The notes under the pieces: model-generated | Told to the model about the DNA's origin: nothing | Seen by the model: the letters and a program-made list of their open reading frames with translations, nothing else | Databases searched by the model: none | Shown: in pieces, positions 5,255 to 6,134 of the stretch | Layout of the letters: each line of letters begins with the position of its first letter | How positions within the stretch are numbered: position 1 is the first letter of the stretch | DNA from: Deltaproteobacteria bacterium | GTDB taxonomy: Bacteria > Bdellovibrionota > UBA1018 > UBA923 | Reading direction: 5' to 3' | NCBI GenBank assembly: GCA_016194795.1 | Contig: JACQAX010000212.1 | Coordinates: forward strand, 1-6,134 | Length of the DNA: 6,134 nt | Program-made: the position numbers and the translations under genes

Positions 5255-6134
5255 GCCTTCTTGAGCGGCTTGAGCACGTCGGCGATGGGCGTGCTGCGGA
5301 ACCAGCCGTCCTTCTCGACCTGCGTGCGGGCCGTCTCGAGAGCCGGGTACACCAGGAGCAGACCGCGGCGCTCGCCGCCCTGTTTCGACAGGGCGGTGTT
5401 TATGAACGCCGTGAGCTTGAGGGCGGCCTTGTTGTTCTTGAAGTTCTTGCCGTCGATCGCGGCGTTGTCGCGCATTTCCTTGACGAGGTCGTGCGTGACG
5501 ACGTCGCGGGTCGCCTTGATGCGGGCCTGGTTGCCCGAGACGAAGGCGGCGGCGTAAGCCGAAACCTTGTCGTTGAACGCCTTGCCGAGCAGCTCGAACA
5601 CCACGAGGTCGGAGGCGGCGTCAGCGGCCGTCTCGTTGCGGATGTCGCGGCCTTCGGCCACGAGCGCCTTGCTTGCGCCCGGGTTGAAGCCATTGTCCTG
5701 GTAGACGACGAGGCCTTCGAGGGCGAGCGAGGCGTAGCTCTGTTCGAGCGACGCGATCACCGAGCCCACGGGCGTGCGGCGCGAGCCGTCGTTGAGGCCG
5801 GCGAACAGGCGTCCGCCGCTTTCGAGGAACGACTTCACCGCGGCGGCCGAGCCGTTGCCGAGCTGCGCGTTCACCGACGGGATCACGAGCACCTTGTCGA
5901 GGTACTTGCCGGCGATCTCGGCGGTGAGCTCTCCTTCGACGCGAACGTCGTAGGCGTCGAAGCCGAGGCCCGCGAGCTTCGAGGCTTCGTCGGCGCGTTT
6001 GCCGAGGTCACCCGAGCTCAGGACGAACAGGCCGGTGGCGTCGGCGTTGTACTGCCAGCGCTTGGCCGAGTCGACCTTGAACGAGCGCTTGCCGAGCAGC
6101 CAGTCGCCTTCGAGGATCTGAACTTCGAAGCTCA
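5218..6134 (-). CDS. Unrecognised protein, C-terminal ~305 residues (5' end outside window)
   Basis: The frame is open on the minus strand from the window edge to a TGA at 5220-5218, so the GTG near 5892 is internal, not the start. The visible part has an alternating strand/helix region: LFVLSSG, then DKVLVIPSVNAQLGNG followed by AAAVKSFLESGGRLFAGLN. That pattern, a strand ending in a loop, a helix, then a Gly-Gly turn and strand, recalls class-I glutamine-amidotransferase-like (ThuA-like) flavodoxin-type folds, but I see no Cys nucleophile and claim only a weak fold resemblance. The C-terminal half is helical, including KNFKNNKAALKLTAFINTAL, and ends in the charged EVEIQGRRGD. Without the N-terminus I cannot tell whether it is exported. 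The hairpin at 5154-5187 follows it. Function unknown. Confidence 0.7.
   Translation of the reverse strand, partial: SFEVQILEGDWLLGKRSFKVDSAKRWQYNADATGLFVLSSGDLGKRADEASKLAGLGFDAYDVRVEGELTAEIAGKYLDKVLVIPSVNAQLGNGSAAAVKSFLESGGRLFAGLNDGSRRTPVGSVIASLEQSYASLALEGLVVYQDNGFNPGASKALVAEGRDIRNETAADAASDLVVFELLGKAFNDKVSAYAAAFVSGNQARIKATRDVVTHDLVKEMRDNAAIDGKNFKNNKAALKLTAFINTALSKQGGERRGLLLVYPALETARTQVEKDGWFRSTPIADVLKPLKKAYEVEIQGRRGD

Overview
The window is GC-rich bacterial DNA, tightly packed and apparently chromosomal. A five-gene plus-strand cluster (390 to about 4.6 kb) is flanked by minus-strand genes. The ProB resembles, from memory, the short PUA-less ProB of Bdellovibrio-like predatory bacteria, as do the many small secreted proteins. 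I therefore suggest a high-GC member of Bdellovibrionota or a neighbouring delta-proteobacterial lineage; this is inference, not a database result.

Layout: (1) 1-311, minus strand: 5' part of a secreted protein of unknown function, with a near-consensus promoter so close to the ATG that the mRNA would be almost leaderless. (2) 390-3605, plus strand: a ferritin-like diiron protein, then proB, proA and proC, the complete glutamate-to-proline pathway. Ferritin/proB, proB/proA and proC/subtilase are joined by 4-base ATGA overlaps, and proA/proC by an 11-base gap with a strong Shine-Dalgarno, so the set reads as one translationally coupled operon. (3) 3602 onward, plus strand: a small exported subtilisin-like protease with an intact Asp/His/Ser triad, coupled to proC. 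(4) 5134 down to about 4.6 kb, minus strand: a signal-peptide protein made of 33-residue, two-cysteine tandem repeats. (5) 5154-5187: a 15-bp hairpin that pairs fully only in minus-strand RNA. (6) 5218-6134, minus strand: the C-terminal ~305 residues of an unrecognised protein that runs off the window.

Three things stand out. ProA lacks about 36 residues of its C-terminal catalytic region in an otherwise clean, in-frame gene. The protease and the repeat protein converge, but neither frame has a stop at the junction: each stays open across the other in codon register, so the true 3' ends are unresolved and a single-base error near 4.6 kb would explain both. The Cys-pair repeat protein is the best candidate for an undescribed family. 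No RNA genes, mobile elements or CRISPR arrays were seen.
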